In this document: positions 22,381 through 32,126 of the stretch, piece after piece | Layout of the letters: every line of letters begins with the position of its first letter | Position numbering within the stretch: the first letter of the stretch is position 1 | From: Brachypalpus laphriformis | Lineage: Eukaryota; Arthropoda; Insecta; Diptera; Syrphidae | Length of the DNA stretch: 64,000 nucleotides | NCBI GenBank assembly: GCA_945910035.1 | Contig: OX246754.1 | Span: forward strand, 55,226,678-55,290,677 | Reading direction: 5' to 3' | Program-made: the position numbers and the translations under genes | The notes under the pieces: generated by a model | The model's database searches: none | What the model saw: the letters and a program-made list of their open reading frames with translations, nothing else | What the model was told of the DNA's origin: nothing

Positions 22381-25326
22381 ATGGTTCGGAAATTGCTAGA
22401 AGATTTGTCATTGCCGCAACTAAAGGAAGTACTGAGCCAGCGGGAGCAACCTACGACTGGTACAAAAAGAGAATTGATTATTAAGTTGCGGAAAATAGTG
22501 ACGGACGAGGGTGCAGATCCTGAAACAGCTTTGTTTGACGTCGAAGAAGAACAAGTAAGTACGACGAGTGACATGTCGGCTTTAATGAAATTGCTATCTG
22601 AAAAATTCGAGAAGATAGATAATTCTTTCGATGAACAAAAGAATTCTCTAGACGCCAAGTTCGACGAACAAAAGAATTCTCAAAATGAAAAATTCGAGAA
22701 GCTAGAAAATTCTTTGGCTGAGCAGAAGAATTCTCTAGATGCTAAGCTTGACGAACAAAAGAACTCTCTGGAACATCAGCTATTCGATCAAAGGAGTGTT
22801 CTCGAAAGCAAATTCGATGAACAAAATAAAAGTTTGGAAACCAGATTCGGGACAATCGACGAGAAAATTGGAAATGTAGAGACCAAAATTGAGACATTTG
22901 AAACAAAATTCGAGAACGTTCAAACAAAATTCGAGGCTGTTGAAGGAAGATTCGAGAATTTGGCAAAGGAACTCGAATGCGTGAAGAAACAGAAAGTTCG
23001 GGAGTATTCAACCGACTTCCCGAGAAGGAAAGAGATGCAGCCTCCCGTCTTCGATGGACAGACATCATGGCCAATATATAAGAGGCAGTTCGAAGCTGCG
23101 GCAATGACGAACAACTGGGACGATGAAGAGAGGTCCATTGCCCTCACGCTTGCGCTTAGAGGATCAGCTGCAGAGCTACTACAAACTATTCCCGAGGACA
23201 AACAACGCAACTACGACAGTCTGGTGAAAGCCATTGAGATGCGATTTGGGGACGACCACATGCAGCAAGTATATAGGGTCCAGTTGCGCAGAAGGTCCCA
23301 GATGAAGGGTGAGACGCTCCAGCAGTTGCAAGCAGACATCGAGCGACTGGCACATTTGTCCTATCCAAACGCCGGCGAGGAGATCATTAACGAGATGGCA
23401 ACCGAAGCGTTCACCCATGCCATAGCTGATTCGAAACTACAAATAGCGGTAAGAATGGCTTCAAAGAAAACGCTCGCCGAAGCTTTGGCGTTTGCTCTGA
23501 TGATGGAGGCGGCAGACCAGGCCTGTCAGGGAATCCACCGTGTAAGGGAAGTAGCCGCCATCGAATGCTCTTGCCAGAGGATGGACGTCGAAGTCCGAAA
23601 CAGCGCTCGCCGAGGACAAATTCGTTGCTGGAACTGCAGCAAAAGAGGGCACCTACAACGGCAATGTAGAATTCTACCCAGCCACGGAAACTATCCACAC
23701 TATGGTAATTGGCGACGTAATGAAATACCATCTAACAGGTATAACATCCATCCTGTTGGTCAGGCTTCCCGAAACCAGGAGTGGGGAGACCGCTCAAGAA
23801 CCAGTTTCGCGGGGCGGAAGTCAGATGTCGGAGTCGACGCCCCCAATACCATCATCCAGGTTCCCCAAACCAAACTCCATTCTAATGCAGATGCCTTATC
23901 CCGGCAACCATGCGAGATCGACTGCAAGCATTGTGTGCGACAGGAAGAGAAGAACCTTCTTTCCATCCAAAGGGTAGGAGCTGAGCCTATCGCCGGTTGG
24001 AGTGCAGAAGAAATCCGCAGCGCTCAAAAAGAAGACCCAGACATCGAGCCGATATTAGCATGGAAGGAATTTATGGAAAAGCCAAATGGACAAGATATCT
24101 CGGACAGGAGCCCCACTCTCAAGGCATACTGGGCTCAGTGGGACTCTCTTCATGTCCAAGATGGTGTACTGAAAAGGAAATGGGAAAGGCCAGACGGGAA
24201 AGATTTCATAATGCAGCTTGTCTTGCCGCGATCAAAAGTACACGAGGTGCTACGGGAGATGCATGATGGAGCATCCGGAGGTCATTTGGGTGCAAACAAG
24301 ACGCTGGAGAAAGTGCGAGAACGTTTCTATTGGCTCAGCGCAAGGGACGACGTAGAAAGTTGGTGCCGAAAATGCGTCGGGTGTGCCGCCAGCAAGGGAC
24401 CCAGAACGAAAACGCGAGGCAAGATGCACCAGTACAACGTGGGCGCACCCTTTGAACGGATTGCCGCTGACATCGCTGGTCCATTTCCAGAAACCGACAA
24501 TGGTAACCGTTACATCCTAGTCGTCATGGACTACTTCAGCAAATGGCCGGAAGCGTTCGCCATCCCTAACCAGGAAGCGAAGACCATCGTGGAACAGATC
24601 GTCAACAACTGGGTGAGCAGATTCGGCGTGCCTATGGAACTGCATTCTGACCAGGGACGAAACTTCGAATCAAAGATATTCCAAGAGGTATGCCAACAAC
24701 TAGGAATTAAAAAGACGAGGACGACTCCGCTTCATCCGCAATCCGACGGGATGGTAGAGCGCTTCAACAGAACCTTAAACGAACATCTCTCCAAGGTCGT
24801 AGAAGACCACCAGCGCGATTGGGATCGACAAAGTCCTCTCTTCTTGATGGCCTACCGAAATGCAGTGCACAGTACTACTGGACATACTCCATCCGAAGTC
24901 TTGTTTGGTCGAGCAGTTCGGCTACCTAGTGAGGTGAAGTTTGGATCCCCTAACGATGAGCCCAAGAGTGAAGAGGATTACGTGGCAGACCTCAGGGAAA
25001 GGATCCGAGACATACATCAGAGGACCAGGACGAGGATAAGGGTAGCGAGTGACCGCATGAAAACCAGGTACGACACAAAGGCAACAACGTCCAGCTTCCA
25101 CGAGGGAGACTTAGTATGGCTGTACAACCCACACCGGCAAAAGGGGAGGTCACCCAAGCTGCAGCAAGACTGGGAGGGCCCTTATAAAGTGGTCACACGC
25201 ATCAATGACGTCGTCTTCCGGATCCAGCGTGGAGTAAGAGGCAAGATGAAAATTGTCCACCTGGATCGTCTTCATCGTTACCATGGCAGTAATCCAGATG
25301 ATCTTGTTCGGGACGAACAAGTTTAA
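22381..25326 (+). CDS. Gag-integrase fusion ORF of copy A
   Basis: One open frame of 981 residues from the Gag start MVRKLLEDLSL, the same start as in copies C and D; the frame is open further upstream. Order: SAP-like motif (about 1-45), coiled coil with DEQKNSLDAK-type units (about 70-210), capsid-like PPVFDGQTSWPIYKRQFEAA region (about 220-390), knuckle IRCWNCSKRGHLQRQC (about 418), then directly to LHSNADALSR (end of the RNase H region). After that come integrase HHCC and DDE blocks and a GPYKVV GPY/F module. The deletion joint carries a shared AAAC. Relative to the intact copies one extra base near 23790 puts gag and pol in the same frame, and the GGGAAAC slip site is gone. Whether the fusion protein is made is unknown. 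Confidence 0.88.
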   Translation: MVRKLLEDLSLPQLKEVLSQREQPTTGTKRELIIKLRKIVTDEGADPETALFDVEEEQVSTTSDMSALMKLLSEKFEKIDNSFDEQKNSLDAKFDEQKNSQNEKFEKLENSLAEQKNSLDAKLDEQKNSLEHQLFDQRSVLESKFDEQNKSLETRFGTIDEKIGNVETKIETFETKFENVQTKFEAVEGRFENLAKELECVKKQKVREYSTDFPRRKEMQPPVFDGQTSWPIYKRQFEAAAMTNNWDDEERSIALTLALRGSAAELLQTIPEDKQRNYDSLVKAIEMRFGDDHMQQVYRVQLRRRSQMKGETLQQLQADIERLAHLSYPNAGEEIINEMATEAFTHAIADSKLQIAVRMASKKTLAEALAFALMMEAADQACQGIHRVREVAAIECSCQRMDVEVRNSARRGQIRCWNCSKRGHLQRQCRILPSHGNYPHYGNWRRNEIPSNRYNIHPVGQASRNQEWGDRSRTSFAGRKSDVGVDAPNTIIQVPQTKLHSNADALSRQPCEIDCKHCVRQEEKNLLSIQRVGAEPIAGWSAEEIRSAQKEDPDIEPILAWKEFMEKPNGQDISDRSPTLKAYWAQWDSLHVQDGVLKRKWERPDGKDFIMQLVLPRSKVHEVLREMHDGASGGHLGANKTLEKVRERFYWLSARDDVESWCRKCVGCAASKGPRTKTRGKMHQYNVGAPFERIAADIAGPFPETDNGNRYILVVMDYFSKWPEAFAIPNQEAKTIVEQIVNNWVSRFGVPMELHSDQGRNFESKIFQEVCQQLGIKKTRTTPLHPQSDGMVERFNRTLNEHLSKVVEDHQRDWDRQSPLFLMAYRNAVHSTTGHTPSEVLFGRAVRLPSEVKFGSPNDEPKSEEDYVADLRERIRDIHQRTRTRIRVASDRMKTRYDTKATTSSFHEGDLVWLYNPHRQKGRSPKLQQDWEGPYKVVTRINDVVFRIQRGVRGKMKIVHLDRLHRYHGSNPDDLVRDEQV

Positions 25327-25337
25327 GAGGGGGGCAG

Positions 25338-25795
25338 TGTAGCATTGACTGCAGGATGGTTTGTATACCAAAAACTGGAACACTGTATCTCAAACTGTAG
25401 CAACTATTGCAAAACATTCTAGCAGTAAATATTCCAACCTGATGTGCTTACGTTCCACAATTGTTCCACACAATATCCCAATATTCCATGATCCTCAATT
25501 CACCCGGAGAAACATCAAGTATGTTCTAGAACCCCTAGCGATTTCCTATAAATACCCATACCACAACCATCGTGGATACAGTTGTTCATAAGTGAATACA
25601 GCGATTACAAGAGATATTCGACCAGTGGTGAAAGCAAGCGACATTGTGAAAATAAGTCTGTAGCGACCGTTTGATTTGAAATAATAAAGTGATTGAATAT
25701 TGTGTTAAAGTGAAGTTGGTATTTGATAATAAATAAACGATTAAAATACACGAAAGACGGTTTTATTTAAAACGAACCCCAGCAAGAATATTACA
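25338..25795 (+). repeat. 3' LTR of copy A
   Basis: 458 bp, preceded by the polypurine tract AAGAGGGGGGCAG (25325-25337) that overlaps the stop codon of the ORF. Differs from the 5' LTR by GTATACC for GTGTACC and GACGG for GACAG. Confidence 0.9.
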
Positions 25796-26411
25796 ATATT
25801 ATAACCAAAATTGTTACTAAAATTTCATTTAAATTACAGGAATACAAGAGCATAAGTGTACTAAGTCTTCCTACCCAGTTGGTCGATCGTCACTCTCGAC
25901 ATAATTCCACGAAATACACCAGTTTCCAGAGCACCTTCGCTACGCACAGGACAAAGCAAAATTCACTCCACGAGTTTAATCAGAGTTTATGTAAGTATAC
26001 TTCTAACTGTTACTAATATTATCTCTAATTACAGATATACAACACAACTGCGACAACATTTCCAGGCATTTTCCGCCCCAATTGTCGTGGTAGGCGCCAA
26101 AAAAGTTTCATCCCTTGAAACTTCGAGGACAAGAGCAAATAATTTGCCGGAAGACAAGATAGTGAGTGATTATGTTTATTGTCACTAATATAGTTTTTAA
26201 TTACAGGAAAACAACACACGAAGAAAAAAAGCATCTCCAAGCTGTCATCCCCAATCGATGTCGTAGTCGTCATCACCAAACCACCACCAAATTATAATCC
26301 AATCAACCAGACTGAACTAGCCGCAGCTCCGGCTATCCCCGGAAGAAGTATTAGTGAGTTTAGTGTTTTATTAGTATGTGTATTTGAACCTAACATTATC
26401 TTTAATCACAG
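25796..26411 (+). repeat. Repeated exon/mini-intron modules in the left arm
   Basis: Four intron-like units follow each other. Donors are GTAAGT/GTGAGT at 21837, 25991, 26162 and 26354. Acceptors of the form TTTAATTACAG end at 25839, 26034, 26206 and 26411, each preceded by a TTACTAATAT-like branch-site sequence. After each acceptor the text restarts with a related GAATACAA/ATATACAACACAACTG start. Units 2-4 are only about 44-58 bp. Matching units occur in the right arm on the opposite strand (26816-27300). Splicing is inferred from motifs only. Confidence 0.6.
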
Positions 26412-26760
26412 GAATAATTCCATTCATCAAAATAATTCAATCAGCGGTAACCGACAGGACGTTATATTTCATCAAAAAAAAAAGTTACAAGAGGAAATTT
26501 CATGGTGGTGTGAAAAGTATTTCTAGTCTGACATACGAAAAAATTCGTAGTGTGCTGAAAGTGTTCTTGAAAATTTTATTCGTGATGCTGTTGCCTACAC
26601 CGAACAGAAAAGTTAGTTCTGAAAGAAAAGTTAGTTCTTTCACAATCGGTTCTTTTAAGGATCACAAAAAAATGTCTGAAGAGACTTTATTTCGAGTTTC
26701 AAAAAACAGAACATGTTAAAAATAAAAAATAAAAAACATTTTCATCCTGAAGTCCACTCT
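26412..26760 (+). pseudogene. Histone-H4-like fragment in the spacer of the fold-back element
   Basis: Between the arms, 26500-26611 translates as GGVKSISSLTYEKIRSVLKV, then FL, then (after a one-base frame change) NFIRDAVAYTE. By eye about 25 of 35 positions equal the canonical histone H4 core (alpha-1/alpha-2 region). The frame change and lack of the H4 N-tail and C-terminus make it non-functional as a histone. It lies just after the last intron-like acceptor (26411), so it may have been captured as an exon. Flanking sequence (QSAVTDRTLYFIKKK; SFTIGSFKDHKKMSEE) is not recognised. Alternative: degraded domesticated histone-like ORF of the element. Confidence 0.6.
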
Positions 26761-27734
26761 TAGCTGCGGACAAGATTTTGTATGCTGAGATGGGGAGGAA
26801 AACTTGGAAAAATTCAGCTGGTGTGTTGTATTCCTGCAATTAAAAAGGATATTAGTGACAGTAACACCTGTATTAATAATATACTAAACATACTCACTGA
26901 TTATATTGCCTTCGGGGCAAATATTTACCTTTGTCCTGGAAGTTTTAAGGGATGAATCTTTTTTGGCGCCTCCCACGACAATTGGGATGGAAAGTAGTTG
27001 GAAATGTTGTGCAGTTGTGTTGTGTATCTGTAATTAAAGATATTATTAGTAACAATAATTCGTTTACTTGCTTAAACACTGAATATTCGATATTCCGAGG
27101 GAAATGTTTGCACTTGTCCTGGACGAAGCGAAAGCCCTCTGAAACATGTTGGATTGGCTTGAACTGTGTCGCCGTCGATGATCGATGACTGGGGGGAACG
27201 ACTTAGAACACTTCAATTGTTGTATTTCTGCAATTTAAAAGTAATATTAGTAACAATTATAGTGACAATACAAACCAATAGACTTACCTCTAAAAAAGCG
27301 CGGGTATTTCTTCCAGTTTGACAGTTGTCTCGTTTCATTACAGCTCGCTTAATTACCCACCAGAGGGGGTTTCTCAACATTACCATTCGTCAATGGGATT
27401 TGCTCGTGTGGCGAGAGCGTAACCTTTTTTTTTGTGGCCTGGACACTCGGTGTATTTATTTTTGTTATAACTTCGGTTGTTCTGGACCGATTTTCATGAC
27501 GCTTTTTTTATTTGTTAATTTAAATATTCATCTTTGCAGCAAAGGAATAATTCAAGAATTTGGGTGCTCCATTCCCGAAATTTTGATATCATTCTATATG
27601 GCCTTTTTGAAACTTTGGGGGTGGGTGACGCCTCTCCCGTAAGAGAGCGCCAAAAAATGTTTGCATCGGATTAAAAAGAAGTGCAATTTTCGACATTTCC
27701 GGTAAAGTAAAATTTTGGCCTTGTCTTATCTTAT

Positions 27735-28188
27735 TGTAATATTCTTGCTGGGGTTCGTTTAAATAAAACCGTCTTTTGTGTATTTTAATTGTTTATTTAT
27801 TATCAAATACCAACTTTACTTTAACACAATAGTCAATCACTTTATTCTTTATTTATTTCAAAATAAACGGTCGCTACAGATTTATTTTCACAATGCTTGC
27901 TTTCACCACCGGTCGAATATCTCTTGTAATCGCTGTATTCACTTATAAACAACTGTACCCACGGTGGTTGTGGTATGGGTATTTATAGGAAATTGTAAGG
28001 GGTTCTAGAACATGCTAGATGTTTCTCCGGGTGAATCGAGGATCCTGGAATATTGGGATATTGTGTGGAACAATTGTGGAACGTAAGCACACCAGGTTGG
28101 AACGTAAGCACATCAGGTTGGAATATTTACTACTAGTAGGCAATAGATGTCGTTGCACAAAGTACCTGACGATGTACTTGATACTACA
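27735..28188 (-). repeat. 3' LTR of copy B
   Basis: 454 bp. Its minus-strand start TGTAGTATCAAGTACATCG differs from copies A, C and D, marking a separate subfamily. It holds two tandem copies of the CCAACCTGATGTGCTTACG motif. The polypurine tract complement CTGCCCCCCTCTT adjoins at 28189-28201. Confidence 0.88.
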
Positions 28189-30268
28189 CTGCCCCCCTCT
28201 TAAACTTGTTCGTCCCGAACAAGATCATCTGGATTACTGCCATGGTAACGATGAAGACGATCCAGGTGGACAATTTTCATCTTGCCTCTTACTCCACGCT
28301 GGATCCGGAAGACGACGTCATTGATGCGTGTGACCACTTTATAAGGGCCCTCCCAGTCTTGCTGCAGCTTAGGTGACCTTCCCTTTTGCCGGTGTGGGTT
28401 GTACAACCATACTAGGTCTCCCTCGTGGAAGCTGGACGTTGTTGCCTTTGTGTCGTACCTGGTTTTCATGCGGTCACTCGCTATCCTTATCCTCGTCCTG
28501 GTCCTCTGATGTATGTCTCGAATCCTTTCCCTGAGGTCTGCCACATAGTCCTCTTCACATTTGGCCTCATTGTTAGCGGATCCAAACTTCACCTCACTAG
28601 GTAGCCGAACTGCTCGACCAAACAAGACTTCGGATGGAGTATGTCCAGTAGTACTGTGCACAGCATTTCGGTAGGCCATCAAGAAGAGAGGAATTTGTCG
28701 ATCCCAATCGCGCTGGTGGTCTTCTACGACCTTGGAGAGATGTTCGTTTAAGGTTCTGTTGAAGCGCTCTACCATCCCGTCGGATTGTGGCTGAAGTGGG
28801 GTCGTCCTCGTCTTTTTGATTCCTAGTTGTTGACAAACCTCTTGGAATATCTTCGATTCAAAGTTTCGTCCCTGGTCAGAATGCAGTTCCATAGGCACGC
28901 CGAATCTGCTCACCCAGTTGTTGACGATCTGTTCCACGATGGTCTTCGCTTCCTGGTTAGGGATGGCGAACGCTTCCGGCCATTTGCTGAAGTAGTCCAT
29001 GACAACTAGGATGTAACGGTTGCCATTGTCGGTTTCTGGAAATGGACCAGCGATGTCAGCGGCAATCCGTTCAAAGGGTGCGCCCACGTTGTACTGGTGC
29101 GTCTTGCCTCGCGTTTTCGTTCTGGGTCCCTTGCTGGCGGCACACACGACGCATTTTCGGCACCAACTCTCTACATCTTCCCTTGCGCTGAGCCAATAGA
29201 AACGTTCTCGCACCTTCTCCAGCATCTTGTTTGCACCCAAATGACCTCCAGATGCTCCATCATGCATCTCCCATAGCACCTCGTGTACTTTTGATCGCGG
29301 CAAGACAAACTGCATTATGAAATCTTTCCCGTCTGGCCTTTCCCATTTCCTTTTCAGTACACCATCTTGGACATGAAGAGAGTCCCACTGAGCCCAGTAT
29401 GCCTTGAGAGTGGGGCTCCTGTCCGAGATATCCTGTCCATTTGGCTTCTCCATAAACTCCTTCCACGCTAATATCGGCTCGATGTCTTCTTTTTGAGCGT
29501 TGCGGATTTCCTCTGCACTCCAGCCGGCGATAGGCTCAGCTCTTACCCTTTGGATGGAAAGAAGGTTCTTCTCTTCCTGCCGCACACAATGCTTGCAGTC
29601 GCTCTTACATGATCGCCGGGATAAGGCATCCGCATTAGAATGAAGTTTTCCTTTGCGATGCTGTATTTCATAGTCGTACATCTGCAACCGTTCAATCCAT
29701 CTTGCCACCTGGCCCTCTGGATTCTTGAACTGCAGCAGCCATTTTAGAGCCGCGTGGTCTGTGCGCAAAAGGAACTTTTGGCCGAGGTATTTATGGAAGT
29801 GTTTTGTCGCCAGAAGCAGCGCCAGAAGTTCTCGCCTGGTCACGCAGTAGTTCCTTTCCGGCTTGGAGAGCACTTTGCTGAAGTATGCGACTACCTTCTC
29901 TTGGCCGTTGTGTACCTGCGAAAGAACCGCTCCGACACCGACGTTACTTGCATCTGCATCCACGATGAACATTTCTCCGGGAATGGGATATGCTAGTGTT
30001 GGTGCTTCGCATAGTTGTTGCTTAAGGTTCTTGAAGCTTTTGTCGCACTCACCTGACCACTTGAATTGCCTTCCTTTTTCTGTCAGCTGGTGCAAGCTCT
30101 TCGCGATCCCGGCAAAGTCCTTTACGAATCGTCGGTAGTACGTAGCGAGACCCAAAAAGCTCCTGAGTTCGTGTTTGTCTTTTGGGACTGGCCAGTTTTT
30201 CACAGCTTCCACCTTGTCTGGATCTGTTCGCACTCCTTCTGATGAGATAACGTGGCCCAGGTACTTAA

Positions 30269-30550
30269 CCCTAGAAAGATAATCTACGTCTGCCAGACGT
30301 ATAGCGCGCAAAAAAATGTAATATCCTTTGGCAATGGAGTTTAAGTTTCTTGTTTTTATTGTTTAAATTAATTTTTATTTTTACTGAACCATAACTTCAT
30401 TTCTCTTAATATGAATTTCATTAATAAATAAAACATTAATATTTTATAAAAAGCTCATGGGTTTCCATTAATACATTAAAAAAGTGCCATACGTCTCTGA
30501 GACGTATGATTATCTTTTACGTCATAAAAAATATGATTATCTTTCTAGGG
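30269..30550. mobile_element. Non-autonomous piggyBac MITE in pol of copy B
   Basis: The ends CCCTAGAAAGATAATC and its inverse are flanked on both sides by TTAA (30265-30268, 30551-30554). TTAA target and CCCTAGAAAGATA ends are the hallmark of piggyBac transposons. Subterminal inverted segments ACGTCTGCCAGACGTAT and ATACGTCTCTGAGACGTAT are also present. It is 282 bp, AT-rich and without coding capacity. Where it sits, the intact copies have TTGA; copy B must first have had TTAA. Confidence 0.92.
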
Positions 30551-31558
30551 TTAACTTCGGATCTGAAGAGGTCACATTTCTTTGGGTTCAGCTTCAGGTG
30601 AGCGCTTCAAAGCCGTTCTAGCACATTCTTCAGGTTATCGCGATGTTCCTCGAACGTTTTTCCTATCACGATCACATCGTCCAGATACACCAAGCAAGTT
30701 TTCCAGGTCAATCCACGCAGGACGTGTTCCATTAAGCGCTCAAAAGTTGCCGGAGCATTGCACAATCCAAATGGCATTACTGTAAATTGCCACAGCACAT
30801 TTCCTGCAGTGAACGCAGTTTTCTCTCGGTCCTTTGGATTGATCTGTACCTGCCAGTAACCGCTCTTTAAATCAAGGGTGGAAAACCATCGAGCTCCTGA
30901 GAGTGTGTCCAATGTGTCATCGATCCGTGGCAGAGGGTAGCTATCCTTTTTGGTGACATCATTAAGTCTGCGATAGTCCACGCAGAATCGAGTGCTGCCG
31001 TCTTTCTTCTTAACTAGTACAACAGGTGAGGCCCACGGACTCTTAGAACTTTCGATGAGCCCTTCCTTCTCCATCGTTGACACCATATCCGCAACCTCCG
31101 TCTGTTTTGCCAATGGTAGTCGTCTGGCAGGCTGACGAATTGGTCTGGCATCCCCAGTGTCTATGCGATGTTGCACCAGATGTGTTCGGCCATACTCTCC
31201 ATCCTGTGAGGCATATATATCAGCGTACTCACCGATTAGATTTTCTGCCATGGCACGCTGATCCCGATCCAGTTCGCAGTGCTTGAGGATCCTGTCCCTT
31301 ACTTCGGCCAACCTGGCTGATGAAACGGGCCTCGCAGATTGCTTTTCGGTTATTGTTGACATTAAACATATCGGCGCACATTTACCAATAACATCCCCTT
31401 GTTTTAGTTTCACGCTGTGGGTCTTTAAGTTCATGAGCCTTACTGGGACCAGGCTGTTCTTTGGCGCCACTAACACTTTTCCCACGATGTAGTTTGGGGA
31501 ATTCCTTCCTGAATCCGGTTCCAATAGGTAGAATCGGTGGCTCCCAGGATCACCCTCT

Positions 31559-31626
31559 AGTTTTGTCCAAATGATAGTCTCGGAAGATCTTACCACCATC
31601 TTCCGAGACTATCATTTGGACAAAAC
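31559..31626. repeat. Templated inverted duplication in copy B pol
   Basis: Arms TTTTGTCCAAATGATAGTCT and its inverse (about 26 bp each) surround a short ATCTTACCACCAT loop. The intact copies have a single arm at this place. The insertion duplicates and inverts local sequence, forming a hairpin and breaking the pol frame, as expected from template switching. Confidence 0.75.
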
Positions 31627-32126
31627 AAAACTATCATTTGGTAAGACTTCGTCCTTGCTGAGTATTGTCCTTAAATGTGCTGCATTCTCGTTCCCGTACA
31701 CCATTGGAATCTCTACGTTCCTGTACCGCAGAACTTGCATCCCGATGTCGATGATTACGTCATGTTGTTTCATAAAGTCCACTCCGATGATGCATTCATC
31801 ACATATGTCGGCCACCAGGAACGCATGAGAAAAGGCCAACCCTGCTAGTTGTAACGTGAGGCGAACTTCTCCGTATACTTTCGCCGCTTCCCCTGTCGCA
31901 GTTCTAAGATAGTAGCAGCTGGTGTTGTGCAGCCAAGACTTCCGGACGAGATCTCTTCTTACAATGGAAGCCGTGGCGCCGGTATCGATAGTAGCCACGC
32001 ACTTGTTTTTGCCGATGAATGCTTCCACTGTTAGACTCTTGTTGCATCGTTTGGTTTGGGAGACCTGGATGGTGGTCTTGGGGGCGTCGATTCCAATAGC
32101 CAACTTCTGCCCCGCGAAGCTGATTC

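Larger units (their letters stand above)
21857..25795 (+). mobile_element. Gypsy-type LTR retrotransposon copy A (internally deleted)
   Basis: Two 458-bp LTRs (21857-22314, 25338-25795) starting TGTAGCATTGAC and ending AATATTACA differ at about two positions, so the insertion is young. ATAT at 21853-21856 and 25796-25799 is the 4-bp TSD. The internal part keeps gag and integrase, but protease, RT and most of RNase H are missing (about 2.07 kb less than the full copies at 42.5-54.3 kb). The element sits in the first intron-like module of the fold-back element's left arm. It cannot move autonomously but keeps LTRs, PBS and PPT. Confidence 0.92.
21388..27719. mobile_element. Fold-back-like DNA element with ~0.9-kb terminal inverted arms
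   Basis: The left end GGCTAGATTTTACTTTACC and the reverse complement of the right end GGCCAAAATTTTACTTTACC match. Similarity continues inward for about 0.9 kb per arm: CTCTTACCGGAGAGGCGT against CTCTTACGGGAGAGGCGT, CAAAATTTCGGGAATG in both, and ACAACTGTCAAACTGGA in both. CTTGTCTT occurs at 21380-21387 and 27720-27727, an 8-bp (or 7-bp) TSD. Without the nested LTR element (21857-25795 plus one 4-bp TSD) the unit is about 2.4 kb. No transposase is recognisable. Long arms with a short TSD recall Foldback/Galileo-type elements (established class); membership is inference. The arms contain repeated intron-like modules and the spacer carries an H4-like fragment. Confidence 0.75.
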
